DNA of 64,000 nucleotides from Silene conica (Eukaryota > Streptophyta > Magnoliopsida > Caryophyllales > Caryophyllaceae): positions 7,197,001-7,261,000 of the forward strand of contig CM055318.2 in assembly GCA_029255685.2 (NCBI GenBank), in the 5' to 3' direction. Below, one piece after another: positions 1 through 13,200 of the stretch (its first letter is position 1; each line of letters begins with the position of its first letter). Under the pieces are notes generated by a model. That model worked only from the letters and a program-made list of their open reading frames with translations. It searched no databases and was not told the origin of the DNA. A program made the translations under genes and the position numbers.

Positions 1-1190
1 AAGCCGTAAACAAATATGAGATATTTGCTCCCATAAGGCGATTTGGCATTAAAAATTTGAGCATGTGCATACATATTTATTATTGCATTTTATTTAATAT
101 GAATGTCATATTTTGAATGTTATTTATATAATTTGGAATTATGTAATTTTTCTTAGTATGGCCTTAGTTTTAATCAATATTACCCGTAATGAAAGGGAAT
201 ATTGATTCGGTTGTAATTCATGTGATCTCGTATCACGGGTTTGTAATTTAATTTAAATTTCAGTTTTACAATAGAATAGTTGTATTATTTTATTGTAATT
301 CCGGAGATCCAAAAGATGGTGCCATACAGAAAGGAGTTCCGACAAGACGGTGTTTTCTTGGATGGCGTGCCAATGAAGTTCAAGGGACCATGGAGTTGGT
401 TTCCGAATTTGTAATAGTCAATTAGTTTTTACTATTACTAGGAAGGCCATACTAGGATTTTATTGCTTTATTGCTTTTATTTTGCATTTTATATGTTTGC
501 ATGCATAGCCAAATCGCCATAAACATGCATATTAGTTTAAATCGTTAAAAACGACCGTGTCAATTATAATTATCGAGTTCACCGATTTAATTCGCTTAAA
601 GGAGATAGGTAATAAATTGACAAGACCTCTATATTAAACAAAAACAATTGAGAATTAGCCTTACCAAATAGTAGAACCCATGAGCTTCTATTTCGTGGGG
701 TGGTGCTAGTCCAGTGGGCAGTACGAACCCCATTACGTAGGATAAGTGGGGCGATGAGGTGGATTCAGTCCAGTGGGCGGATCGCATCTCGATGCAATCG
801 AAATTTGGTTTGTACTCAACGGAAGTGTAGAGGACCAGTGGTCAATGTGTTCCGGGCTAAGATGAATAAATAATGATTTGTCATCAACCAAGAGTTCTAT
901 GGTAGAACTGGTTTATTTTAACCCACCAAACCATATTGTGGGGTCGGAGTTCCAATGGTTCACGATTTCGGTGGTATGGGTTTGGGTCTTGGAATCATTT
1001 ATAAAATTGGATAGAGGTCATTTTATAGATGCTTTAACTTGTTAAAATATTTACAAGTTGAATCAAAATGATGAATGTTTGTTTTTCCTTAATTTGTTGT
1101 TTTATAATTGTTCATTTTTACTCCTATACAATATCATTCGATTGTAACCAATATCTCCGCTAACAATCTTATGCTATATCGACAAATAGA
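1..1190. repeat. Non-coding repeat-like DNA upstream of the Copia remnant
   Basis: No protein-coding frame can be supported here. The stretch is AT-rich with islands of moderate complexity, for example around 660-850 where the phrase 'ccagtgggc' occurs twice. A local inverted repeat built on GGCGATTTGGC occurs near 38-50 and 507-525. The texture resembles the long non-coding leader or LTR of a retroelement, but no primer-binding site, polypurine tract or paired repeat was found inside the window. It does not match the leader of the adjoining Copia element (2806-3560), so it is a different sequence joined to it. Origin unknown. Confidence 0.4.
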
Positions 1191-1202
1191 ATTGTCTCAG
1201 GA

Positions 1203-2028
1203 TTGTCTCAGGAGGCCTATATCAACAAAATGCTTGAAAGATTTAGAATGAAAGATTGTTCACCAAGTGTAGCACCTATTGTGAAAGGTGACCGATTCAG
1301 TTTAGACCAGTGCCCAAGGAATGATTTGGAAAGAGAACAAATGAAAAATGTTCCTTATGCTTCAGCTGTTGGTAGCATTATGTATGCTCAAGTCTGTACC
1401 AGACCTGACATTGCATATGTTGTTGGAGTATTAGGCAGATATCAGAGTAACCCAGGCATCGATCACTGGAAGGCTGCAAAGAAAGTGTTGAGATACCTTC
1501 AGGGTACTAAAGATTACATGCTTATGTATAGACGGACTGATAGTCTTGAAGTGGTGGGGTATTCCGACTCAGACTTTGCTGGTTGCATTGATTCACGAAA
1601 AATCCACATCTGGATATGTGTTTATGCTAGCTAACGGAGCTGTATCATGGAGGAGTACTAAGCAGACATTGACAGCCACCTCTACTAAGGAGGCCGAGTT
1701 CGTTTCTTGTTTTGAGGCTACCTCACATGGTGTTTGGCTGAAAGGTTTCATATCTGGGCTAAGAGTTGTTGACTCTATTAGCAGGCCGATTCGAATGTAT
1801 TGTGATAATTCAGCTGCGGTATTTATGGCTAAGAATAACAGAAGTGGAAGTCGAAGTAAACACATCGACATTAAGTATTTGGCCATAAAAGAGCGTGTTC
1901 AGGAAAAGAAAGTGATCATAGAACACATTAGCACTGAATTGATGATTGCAGATCCCTTGACTAAAGGCATGCCACCTAAGGGTTTCCAGGGTCATGTAGT
2001 GAACATGGGACTTGGTCCCATAATGTGA
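1203..2028 (+). pseudogene. Copia pol fragment, RT end and RNase H, copy 1
   Basis: The fragment encodes the carboxy-terminal part of a Copia-type reverse transcriptase followed by its RNase H domain, recognisable from the YASAVGSIMYA, CTRPDIAY and ADPLTKG blocks. It is a broken fossil copy, nearly identical to the one at 3563-4387. It lies directly upstream of the polypurine tract and the shared LTR, as expected for the 3' end of a Copia internal region. No function for the host is suggested. Confidence 0.8.
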
Positions 2029-2303
2029 TACATTCATTTATATTATGTTTTTCGAAACTTTCATTTAGTTGTGGATATTTTCTCTTTTAATTATATACGT
2101 ACGTTCTTTGGTTATTTGTTTTATTGAGAAATATCATTATGTTTTGACCTAGAGTAAACATATGGTTTATTCATTAAGTTACGTATGAGTGGTGAGAGAC
2201 TAAGTATATCGTAATACATGGAAGATTAATTCTCGTCCCAGGGAATTCGTCGCTATGATTCGTATATGAAGTTCCTCTCTGTTAAATGGGCCAAGTGGGA
2301 GAA

Positions 2304-2805
2304 TGTTGGATTTTTATAATTAATTGACTGGATATTATTATTAATAATATTAATAGTCTTATACAAATCCTAATTATATGTCCCATTAATGAGGCAGTCA
2401 TACTATGGACTCTAAACTGTCTCTTAATTCTCTCCCATCTAGGAAACTACTCCCTTATTTGAGTTGCGTTCAAACACTGCTCTTTGATGGAAAGAGCAGT
2501 ATATAAGAGAATACATATTCTGATTAATAGGTCACAAAACCTGCTCTCTCTTAAGTTATTAACACCATCTAAATTGTGAGAAAGGAGGGTTCGGAAACCT
2601 ACATCAGACGACCACACGAACGGTTATCGGAAGACGGAAACTGGTTTATTTAAAGTTTTTGGGTTTATAAAGCTGATCAGGAATACCAATAAGCAATGGC
2701 TAGCTGGAGGTTCTTAATTCTCGATCCTTTTATCGCTTCCGCATTCATTAATTGTGTGTTTATTAAGTTAATAAAACATGCTATAAAGTAAATAAATAAC
2801 TTACA
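2304..2805 (+). repeat. Copia LTR (central, shared)
   Basis: This 502-bp repeat begins TGTTGGA and ends with CA. It is preceded by a purine-rich tract (2291-2303) and followed two bases later by the primer-binding site. It is the partner of the LTR at 4663-5160. Because a pol end lies on its left and a primer-binding site on its right, it acts as 3' LTR of the left unit and 5' LTR of the right unit. Confidence 0.85.
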
Positions 2806-2807
2806 TT

Positions 2808-2819
2808 TGGTATCAGAGC
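2808..2819 (+). promoter_or_regulatory. Primer-binding site, initiator tRNA-Met type
   Basis: TGGTATCAGAGC is the usual plant Copia primer-binding sequence, complementary to the 3' end of initiator tRNA-Met. It sits two bases after the LTR end, which fixes the LTR boundary and the orientation of the element. Confidence 0.85.
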
Positions 2820-3560
2820 TTCATGTTAATCGCCTTTGTCTTGTTTGTTGTTCTTTCTGATTTTCGGTTTCCGTCGTTTGTTTTTAATCTGTTGATTTAT
2901 ATTTTATTTTGAATCTGGAAATATTGTGTTGGGTTTTCTGGATTTAATTTATTAATTATTCGGTTTTCGTTTATGGCGCATAATCTGGAATTAATGGAGT
3001 TTGAAATCTGGTTTTTTTTTTTTGTTTTGGCTGGAGGTTGAAGATGAACATAATTTTTGGGGAATTGTTGCTGGCTCGTTTTGTTTGTGTTGTCTTTTGA
3101 GAGCTTTTTTATTTTTGCTTGTCCTTGTTAACAAGTTGTCAAGTCTTCTTTTGTCCTTTTTTGTAAAGTATGTCAGTGTATTTAAAGGAGTCCTTCACAT
3201 GCTTTAATAAAGTAATATTTTATTTAATAGTATTAGTGGCTTGTGGTTTTTTTTTTTCTTTATCACTAGTATCGATATATTCTGCCAATACTTGAATATA
3301 TATATAAACGGTCCATATATTTTCCTAATATGGTTATGTATACTACTACGTACATTATAAAGACTTTATATACACAAAGTGCATATATAAATTAGTTTTA
3401 ATGTCAAGTGATTTTAAATTGATTAATTAGAGAGTAGCCACAGCATCTTTAATTGATCAAAATTTTTATTCGAAATCACATGTGGAAATTAGACATTTAA
3501 TTGTAATTAATTATACATAATATGATTAGACTTACCCGCAGGAATCTTGTTGTATTTTAG
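2820..3560 (+). mobile_element. Non-coding leader of the Copia remnant
   Basis: The roughly 740 bases between the primer-binding site and the second pol part are AT-rich and hold no credible coding frame. They form the leader of the right-hand unit. There is no corresponding leader in front of the left-hand pol part, which is joined to unrelated sequence. Confidence 0.6.
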
Positions 3561-3562
3561 GA

Positions 3563-4387
3563 TTGTCTCAGGAGGCCTATATCAACAAAATGCTTAAAAG
3601 ATTTAGAATGAAAGATTGTTCACCAAGTGTAGCACCTATTGTGAAAGGTGACCGATTCAGTTTAGACCAGTGCCCAAGGAATGATTTGGAAAGAGAACAA
3701 ATGAAAAATGTTCCTTATGCTTCAGCTGTTGGTAGCATTATGTATGCTCAAGTCTGTACCAGACCTGACATTGCATATGTTGTTGGAGTATTAGGCAGAT
3801 ATCAGAGTAACCCAGGCATCGATCACTGGAAGGCTGCAAAGAAAGTGTTGAGATACCTTCAGGGTACTAAAGATTACATGCTTATGTATAGACGGACTGA
3901 TAGTCTTGAAGTGGTGGGGTATTCCGACTCAGACTTTGCTGGTTGCATTGATTCACGAAAATCCACATCTGGATATGTGTTTATGCTAGCTAACGGAGCT
4001 GTATCATGGAGGAGTACTAAGCAGACATTGACAGCCACCTCTACTATGGAGGCCGAGTTCGTTTCTTGTTTTGAGGCTACCTCACATGGTGTTTGGCTGA
4101 AAGGTTTCATATCTGGGCTAAGAGTTGTTGACTCTATTAGCAGGCCGATTCGAATGTATTGTGATAATTCAGCTGCGGTATTTATGGCTAAGAATAACAG
4201 AAGTGGAAGTCGAAGTAAACACATCGACATTAAGTATTTGGCCATAAAAGAGCGTGTTCAGGAAAAGAAAGTGATCATAGAACACATTAGCACTGAATTG
4301 ATGATTGCAGATCCCTTGACTAAAGGCATGCCACCTAAGGGTTTCCAGGGTCATGTAGTGAACATGGGACTTGGTCCCATAATGTGA
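3563..4387 (+). pseudogene. Copia pol fragment, RT end and RNase H, copy 2
   Basis: This fragment carries the same parts as 1203-2028: the tail of the Copia reverse transcriptase and RNase H. It reads as one frame but is only a fragment of pol in a broken element and lacks the catalytic core of the reverse transcriptase. It is followed by a non-coding 3' region, a polypurine tract and the LTR at 4663-5160. Confidence 0.85.
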
Positions 4388-4662
4388 TACATTCATTTAT
4401 ATTATGTTTTTCGAAACTTTCATTTAGTTGTGGATATTTTCTCTTTTAATTATATACGTACGTTCTTTGGTTATTTGTTTTATTGAGAAATATCATTATG
4501 TTTTGACCTAGAGTAAACATATGGTTTATTCATTAAGTTAAGTATGAGTGGTGAGAGACTAAGTATATCGTAATACATGGAAGATTAATTCTCGTCCCAG
4601 GGAATTCGTCGCTATGATTCGTATATGAAGTTCCTCTCTGTTAAATGGGCCAAGTGGGAGAA

Positions 4663-5160
4663 TGTTGGATTTTTATAATTAATTGACTGGATATTATTAT
4701 TAATAATATTAATAGTCTTATACAAATCCTAATTATATGTCCCATTAATGAGGCAGTCATACTATGGACTCTAAACTGTCTCTTAATTCTCTCCCATCTA
4801 GGAAACTACTCCCTTATTTGAGTTGCGTTCAAACACTGCTCTTTGATGGAAAGAGCAGTATATAAGAGAATACATATTCTGATTAATAGGTCACAAAACC
4901 TGCTCTCTCTTAAGTTATTAACACCATCTAAATTGTGAGAAAGGAGGGTTCGGAAACCTACATCAGACGACCACACGAACGGTTATCGGAAGACGGAAAC
5001 TGGTTTATTTAAAGTTTTTGGGTTTATAAAGCTGATCAGGAATACCAATAAGCAATGGCTGGAGGTTCTTAATTCTCGATCCTTTTATCGCTTCCGCATT
5101 CATTAATTGTGTGTTTATTAAGTTAATAAAACATGCTATAAAGTAAATAAATAACTTACA
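4663..5160 (+). repeat. Copia LTR (right end)
   Basis: This 498-bp repeat begins TGTTGGA and ends TTACA. It is nearly identical to 2304-2805 and is preceded by the tract AAGTGGGAGAA. It marks the right end of the young Copia fossil. The sequence after 5160 belongs to an older element. Confidence 0.85.
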
Positions 5161-8100
5161 TGGTTATGAACAAGGTCCGTAGGAATTATTCTATTCCATA
5201 GAGTTTGATAGAAAGGTCCTATGCAAACATAAGATTAACATCTTAAAATTCCTATTAAACCATTATGATTTCTTATAAAGAAACTTAAATAGAAGTGATT
5301 TTAGTCAAAAAGTATTGATTAAATCTTTTATTCATACATGGTTCTAAAGTCTTCTTGCTCAATTTAATAACTCATCGTCTAAAACTTAAGGGTTAAGAAC
5401 ATGACAAAGTTGATATAAATTGGTAAATTGATTTGAGAAAATCATTGTAACCAATACCACCTCACTTCATAGATATTAACTCCTATGAGGAATTAATTGA
5501 AGAAAAGGTCTTCTTCAAGTAATAATTCTTGAAGTAAGTGGGAGCTGTGAGAAGACAAAATCTTTCTTAAGTAGTTGAGAAGAGAACGAGGTTGAGAGAA
5601 AATCGTGTAAGACACGAAGTTAGAAACTACTCCAAATTGTAAAGTCTAAGGATGTTGGAAGTATGACTCCAACATATTTCTTAGGTAATACTTATGACAT
5701 TGAGTTTTCATTCTACATTATTTGTATATGAGTGCAAATTAGTGAATCATGTTAGTAATTCCATTTTCATGTGATTGAAATATGATAAAGGAATGACAAA
5801 ATCCCGCTAATCTAAATGGGTATTTAGAGGAGGATGTGTTAATAACACAATCCGAGGGTTGTTGTGAATCCTATCGTCCTAACGTGAAGAAAATCGTATG
5901 ACGATTTGCCAAGAATGATAAACATGAATGGAACTAAGGTAGTTTCCAATTCATCTGTAAGACATATACATGTTATATTGTGTTTGACCAAGTTTTGATT
6001 TTAGAGTAATACACAAATAATAGTTATTATGTACATCATCTCTAAATATAATTTGAGTTTTGCATAAAAGGTAAAAGTTTTACCATTACGCAATTGAAAC
6101 AAATGTTGTACTCAATGTTACCACGATTTGGTTCATGGTTAGGCCATACGAATCAAGGTAATTATATTCCAAAACTAAGGTGGAAATGTCATATGTACCC
6201 TAAAACTCTAGTTGGTGCCCCAAATTTTTCCATCATTACTCGATTGAAAGTCGCATTTGAGGTTAGGAATCTCATGGGTTATGCGAATCTTGCATTCAAA
6301 GCAAGTCATTCACCCTATAAACACTTTAAAGTGTGTAGGTGAGTAAAATTTCAAATCTTGAAAGATATTTTAATTCTTCGACTGAGGAAATTAACGCGCA
6401 AGAAATTCACGTTGAGAATGTTGTGCATTGGCTCAAGAAGATGTTCTTGGAATTAGATAATGATCTAATTAAGCCTAGTAATTTACACCAAATAGATTGT
6501 GATAAAGTATCACAAGTTTGCTTTCGTAAGCACGTTCATAAAATACGCGAGAAAGTAATATTGAACCATATGAGATATGATTAAATCTTTACAATTGAGT
6601 GGGAGTTATTTTCTATTCCGATTTTGTCGAGCATTTATTTTTCCGCTATGTTATAAAGCACGGGCATACAAGTCATATGAGATATGAATAGGCAAGGTGC
6701 CTAAGTTGTAGCCTATTTCGAATTACAATTTTTCCTATATGATCAAGAGAACAAAAGGTTTGTGGCTCATGATGTTGTCTATAAAGAAAGGAGGATTATT
6801 TCTTTTAGACAGAGTGGGAGAAATTATTATAGAGCCACAATTTCAGTATGATCCAATAGGAAAATGTTCTTCCTAGTTGAGATAAGTGGAAATTTCATTC
6901 GAAAATTAAGTTGACGAGTGTAATGTTGCCTTCTCAGTGCAACGAACTTATAACTTGTATAAGTGCCTTATTTAGTTTCGACTCTACCTGAATCCGAAAT
7001 AGCTCAGTTGATTGGTGGAAAGGGTTTCGCACGCAACAACGGATCTATATTAAAATCGGATCAAATAATGTTGTTGGATTTTAAAATCATCTACGATGAG
7101 TTTTGAAAATCACAACTATCCTAAGAAAGGATGACAAGAGTTGAATTAGATAAATTGGTGGCAAAGAGTTTTCCACGCAATAACATGGCTTCGAGTTCAA
7201 ATATTTGGACATGTTGGATTTTAAAAGTCATCGTGTATGAGCTTGGTAAAATCGCAACTATCCTAAAGGGGAAATGTCAAAAGGTAGAATTCTTTATTTT
7301 GATCATGTGATAAGCATTTTCTTGAAAGTCAAGAAGTTATGTTTATACATGAAGTTTAGTGGGAGTAAAGTTATGTCTCTAGTCTTACATGAATGTGACA
7401 TGTTGATCATTATAAATGATAAAGATCATTATGAATGATAAAGACTTGTAAAAGGAATAAATACATCACTAGGATATCCTATTAATGGATATTAGCGTAT
7501 AAGTACATATTCTTATGTCGATAAGAATAAGGGTAAGTTCAAATGTTTTGAACTATAGAAATTGAATCCACATGCTTCCATTGCAGGATCAATTCTTTAC
7601 GCTAAGATGTATTACGATTATCAAACTTCGTATACTTGGAGTATGACGAAATGTTACAAATCGAATTTGGAGAGAAATCTCTATGTGTAGCCATATAGTT
7701 CATCAAACACTACTGAATAAGTACTAAAAGGATGAAGCTAAATGTTTGGATATTTCATTGGTTTAATGTGCAAAGAGTTGCACAATACCATGTTCAAAAC
7801 ACATATGGATGGTTAGAGAACCATTTTGACTACAATCATAAAGGAAGAAATCTGTTAGAATTATTCTAGACAGTAGAACAATGAAGGTATTCAACAAATA
7901 TGAGTACACTTATATCTATGAGATATAATAGAGGGAAGAGTCTCTCAGACACTGTGAAAACAGTGGGAGCTATTCTATTGTTAGAAAGCTTATGTCTAGA
8001 TATGGATCAAGACACGTACTCGTAAGGTTAGCATAATGAGATTATGCATAACCAAGGGAAATTATAGTAAGGTTATGTGAAGCACAAAAGTTGTTAAGAC

Positions 8101-10200
8101 TTACTAACCAAAGGCCTTCTTATAGGCTTAACATGATAAATCATGTCATTTCAATTGAGTTGAGATGTAATACTATACAAGTATGAATTATAGATTATGT
8201 AGTAATTGATATGGCATCAATTTTACATATGTGATAATGCATTCATCATTTGAGTTATTTATAACTCACCCCAGGTCATGTCATATTCAAATGGGATGGT
8301 AAGACCATATTGAACCCCATTAAAGTGAATTGAATTATCATGACCTCGCCCCTAGTTGCTTAAGTGAGGTGACGTCTCAATGCAACCAGATGTGTGATGC
8401 GATTGATGGAGAGTTCAATTGCCATAGAGTCATACGGGATGACTAGTCGATCACCTAGGCATAGACATGTTAAGATACATTTGCCGGGCTAATGACCGCA
8501 GATAGAGCTCTGGCATACTCTTGTTAAAAGACTGCCTGGTCGTGGCGGGAGCATCTATCGTGTTTCACATGAGTCAGTTCTTGGACTAATGACTGTTCTC
8601 TGAGGTGGCATAGTTTTCAGATTGACTTTGATTTATGTCCTAACACCTTCGTAACTGGGGTTTATAAGGACATATTTTGGGTTATGATGGACTATGGCCA
8701 GCCGGAAGGAATAGGTCGATTAGGAATTGTCCACCCCTTGTCAGGGTTGAGTAATATCTCTAGGCCACTTGAGGAGAATAATAACTAGAAATGCGTGGCC
8801 ACGCTCGGAAGGTATCTATGGTAGATAATTCCGGTCAGTAGTTATAACTCCAGATCGAGATAAACCACTCTAGATTTTAATCAATTGCCGGCACGACCTG
8901 AGAGGACGCCATGCATTGAGTGGGAGATAGTAATAGGGCAAGAGAATTGGTAACACACACTTGTCTCGGACAAGTGGGAGATTGTTGGAGGAAGTGTCCT
9001 CGACAATAGTGTGTTGACATAATTAAAACTCATTTGAATGAAACACAACTGGGAGTGTTACTCTTTTAAAGTCGACTGATCAACATTTATCGATAATGAT
9101 TGGCTGTCTAGAGTTTGACACTATCGTCATATGATGGTGGTGATCAGTTGATCCCTTAAGGTCATATCTTTAGGGAATTCCGTCTCAATGAAATAATTAA
9201 CTAATTGTATTAGATACAAATTAATTAATAACTGGAAATTTTGGAAATAATTTGATATGACGAATATTTTTATAATAGGATTATAATAATAAAAGTCAAA
9301 GTAATAAAATCGTTTTATTACTCGGTTTTTATTTATTCGTTTGGGAAACGATTAAATTGAGAATGAACACGGTTGATCATAAAATTACAAAGAGTTGTAA
9401 TTAAATTATGACATTACATTTTTGTACAATAATAATTTCAAAATTATTAGTGTATTTATTTAAATGTAATAAATTTGTAAATTATGAATTTTAATAGTTA
9501 AAATTGCACAATTAACAAATTGAGTCATGTGTTATGGAACATATGTAACATGTTACATTTTAACACAATTGACAAAGATAAAATGGGTCCATTTTAGACC
9601 CATTTTCAGCCGTGTATGAGTGTAGTATGTAGGTTGAGTGTGTGCAAAGTGATTGTGTGTGTAAGTGGATGTGTAAGGGTGTAAGAATATGTAAGGCATA
9701 TTACTCCCTTTTTGTAAGAGCATAAGAGGCATGCATTGGCTCCTTGGGGAAGCCTTGGCCGGCCTATTCAAGAGCAAGCAAGCTCTTGTTTGCTCTATAT
9801 AAGACATACATACACCACACATTACATACTAGTTTTTGGCTAAGTCTTTTGGTGCTAACACACACACTACAAACCTTATTCTCTCTAAGTTTCTAAGCAA
9901 AATAGTTTTTACTAAGAAACAATTATTTCCATTACTAATAATATTAAGGGTAATATTATTAATATTTCTAGTATACTTGTACTAATTTTCTAGTAACAAA
10001 ATTAGTATTAGTTTGAGATCGGATCCTTGATACGCACCTTTAGGAGACGATTTTTATTAGATCGTTACAAGAGGATTTCGGGTTTTTGAAGACTCAAATA
10101 ATAGGTGATTATTGAGTATAAACCTTCTAAAACCAATGTAAGGACTATCACATCTTATGATATCATCATGCATGCATAAGATCTATTTAAGTTTTTATGA
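5161..10200 (+). mobile_element. Old, heavily decayed Copia-like LTR element (3' part and 3' LTR)
   Basis: Gene-free, AT-rich DNA with scattered traces of a Copia pol. Around 7385-7425 there is a stretch reminiscent of the (Y/F)VDDMLI block, and around 7565-7620 one reminiscent of the SxAGSxxYAM block. Many breaks make it clearly inactive and much older than the neighbour on its left. A purine-rich tract (8971-8982) is followed by a TGTTGGAGG start at 8983, read as the 3' LTR. That LTR runs about 1.2 kb to the edge of the LINE; its exact end, somewhere in 10150-10225, could not be fixed. No left LTR of this element was found in the window. Confidence 0.55.
8983..10200 (+). repeat. Putative 3' LTR of the old Copia-like element
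   Basis: It starts TGTTGGAGGAAG directly after the tract CAAGTGGGAGAT, the same layout as the young Copia LTRs. It contains no coding frame. The right boundary is approximate because no second copy is in the window and the adjoining LINE is decayed. Confidence 0.45.
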
Positions 10201-10229
10201 CTAAACTTAAAGAAACAAAACTCACATTA

Positions 10230-13200
10230 GATATGAGTATAAAATAAGGAACCTTAGTTTCCAACACACTCTTGGATGAATAACATCCATCTTTCGTAGT
10301 ATTCCAAATAATTTTGTCAGAATCATGAACAAAAGGTACCGGAGTAGCCAAAATAGCATTAAAAGCCTCAGAAGCTCCCAAAGCAATGATTTTCTCCGAG
10401 TTCCATTGTCCATTTGGATATTGAATTTTAGAGAGTCTTGTATGTGGCAAGTTATGTTCGTTTAGATGTAATAGGGAAATTAAATTAGAGTTTTTTATCC
10501 ACTTATCCCTCCATAGGTCAAGATTGGAGTTAAAACCAACCTGCCAAGATAAATTGAGCTTCAGAGGCTTCATTCCCCATAGAATGCTTCGTCCTCCCCA
10601 TGACATCTGGTTGGCCTTCCAGTTATCAGTGTCCACACATATCTATTACACGGCTAATTAGAGAGTCTGGTTCTGAAATAAACTTTCATCCAACTTTAGC
10701 CATCAGACTCTGATTAAAACATTCTTTTGGTCTAAGCCCCAGTCCACCTTCAAATTTTCGAAGCTGTAAAAAAATTATTACTACACCAGTGGATCCTCTT
10801 ACGGTTACCATTCCCCCACCAAAATTGTGAAATCAAAGAGTCTATTTTTGATGTCACACTTACCGGCATGCGAAATGCCGAGAAAGAGTAAATTGATAGT
10901 GATGAGAGAAAAGAGGAGATAAGCGTCAATTTACCAGCAGTAGATAAGAATCTATTATTCTAAGAAAAAAATGCGGCGACGAACCTTCTCTATGATCATA
11001 GCGTTGAATTCCTTTTTAGATCTGCCAAATTCCATAGATAAACCCAAATATAACCCCATCTCACGAGGCTTCTGAATAGAAAGAGTTTGTAGGCACTCCC
11101 TTGTTGTTGCTAGGGTACAGTTTGGGCTAAAGGTAATTGCAGTCTTATCATGGTTAAGCTTCTGCCCGGCAAGATCACAGTATAAATTAAGAATATTATA
11201 AAGGCCCTGGCAATGTAATTTGGTTGCATGAGAGAAGATGATAAGATTGTCTGCAAAGAGTAAATGAGAAACTCTAGTTGCCCTTCGAGCAATCTGGATA
11301 CCTTTAACTGTAGATGTTTGTTGTGCATTATTTAACATTTGAGACAAAACCTCCGTACAGAGAGCAAACAAGAAAGGCGACATTGGATCCCCCTGTCTTA
11401 GTCCACACTCTGGATTCAACCTATTTGTCGTTTTACCATTAATTATAATCTCATAGGAAACAGTGGTGATACTTTCCATAATAATCGAGATGAGTTTTTC
11501 AGAAAAACCCGTATGTAAAAGTGTAGCTTGAATAAAGTTCCATCTGATTCTGTCATAGGCCTTACTCATGTCAACTTTCATACCCAGAAGCCCTCTATTT
11601 CCCTTTGATTTTTTTGTTGATGTAATTGAAACCAGAATGTTATCAGTAATAGATTTTCCCGGGATAAAACCATTCTGAAAGTCCCCTACCAAACAGTTCA
11701 TAAAGTTTTTCATCTTGTTTGCTATGCATTTTGACATAATCCTCATGATAACATTGCATAGACTAACTGGCCTATTAGTGTTTTACTTTTTCTGGTGCAT
11801 GTATTTTCGGAATAAGAATAATAGCTGTTTTGTTGAACTTTTTGAGGACATGTCCTTCGTTTAACATTCTTAATAGAGCATTGGTAACATCATCCTTAAT
11901 ATATTTCCAAAACTTTTGGAAAAAAATACTTGTAATACCGTCTGGACCCGGGGATTTATTATGTCCCATTTGAAAAACAGCTTTACGGATTTCCTTCTTC
12001 GTAAAAGGTCTACTCAAACAATCCTGTTGGTCTGGGTTTAATTTTCTTTTTAGTGTAGTGAAAATATGCTGAGTATTCTCAAAAAAGCTAGTGAAGGATT
12101 CATGAGTAGATGATGATTCAAAAATACCCCTAAAGAAGGTAGCAAAACTGTTAGAGATATAGGTTTCATCAAAGGACCAAGTACCATCCTCAAGTTTGAT
12201 GCCCATGATCTTATTGTGCCTTTAACGTTGGTTGAAAAAGTTGAAGAAATATTTTGTACAAGCATCTCCTTCAGCCAACCATTTCACCTTAGCTCGTTGT
12301 TTCCAAAAGGTTGTTACCGCTTTATTGAATTCTATGAACCTTGCATGACTTTCCTCATAAGCATTTTCATTAGAACCATTGAAAATACTTTCAAGATTAT
12401 CAGATAGTTCATCATCAAAGTCAGACCATTGTTTTTTCCATTCCTTCTTCTTGTTAATTGTCCATTTCTTAGAAACTTCCCTTGCTCTGTGTAACTTACA
12501 GCCTAAACGATATGTGACTGAACCCCATTCATGTTTGACCCATTCATGTTGTAGAAGTGATGTAATCTCACTATAATCCAGGGTCCATGATTCAATTTTA
12601 AATGATCCAGATGCCTTATTAAAATTACTATATGTATCTAATATGATTGGGGCGTGGTCAGAACATTGTATAGGCAAATGAGTAATGTTTGTATCCGGGA
12701 AAAAGTCATACCATTTTGATGATGCGAAACCTTTATCTAATCTTTCGTAACTGCGTTCAACTCTTCTTCTGTTGTTGCACCAAGTAAAACGCGATCCTTG
12801 AAATGGTATATCAATAAGATTATTTCTACATTTCCATGACGTAAAAGCTTGAGCTCCAAAAATAGTACCCATCCGGCCACCTAATTTATCATCCAAGTAT
12901 TCTACTTGGCTGAAGTCTCCTACCAAGATAAACTCTGCATCAAGGGATGATAGAGAGTTTTCGATATTGACCCATACCCTGTTTCGCAAGTCTTTTTTTG
13001 GTTCACTATAGATGGCACAAAAATACCAAAATAATAGGGGATTTTCATAGACTTTCAAAATGATGAGGTTGGATGAGGATATGCTGTAAGACTAAGTTTG
13101 GTTTCCACCCCACCCAAAGTCCTCCCCTAGTACCCCTAGCATCAACGCCCACAGACGATGAAAAACCCAGATGTCCAAAAAGGCCATCCACCACGGTAGC

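Larger units (their letters stand above)
1191..5160 (+). mobile_element. Ty1/Copia LTR retrotransposon fossil, tandem form with shared central LTR
   Basis: Order of parts: pol 3' part, LTR (2304-2805), tRNA-Met-type primer-binding site, non-coding leader, pol 3' part again, LTR (4663-5160). The two pol parts are nearly identical and encode the end of a Copia reverse transcriptase and RNase H, with family landmarks such as YASAVGSIMYA, TRPDIA, SDSDFAG and KHIDIKY. A purine-rich tract precedes each LTR. The element is broken: gag, protease, integrase and most of the reverse transcriptase are not present. The LTRs differ by a 4-bp indel and very few substitutions, so the insertion is young. The arrangement of two internal parts around one shared LTR is typical of unequal recombination between LTRs of tandem copies. 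Confidence 0.85.

Noticed and set aside
3001-3207. A 68-aa frame in the Copia leader
   Set aside because: It is hydrophobic only because of T-rich DNA, has no domain, and lies in the known non-coding leader position.
6094-6584. Two adjacent frames of about 80 aa in the old Copia-like region
   Set aside because: No recognisable domain, no gene context, and they lie in decayed retroelement DNA.
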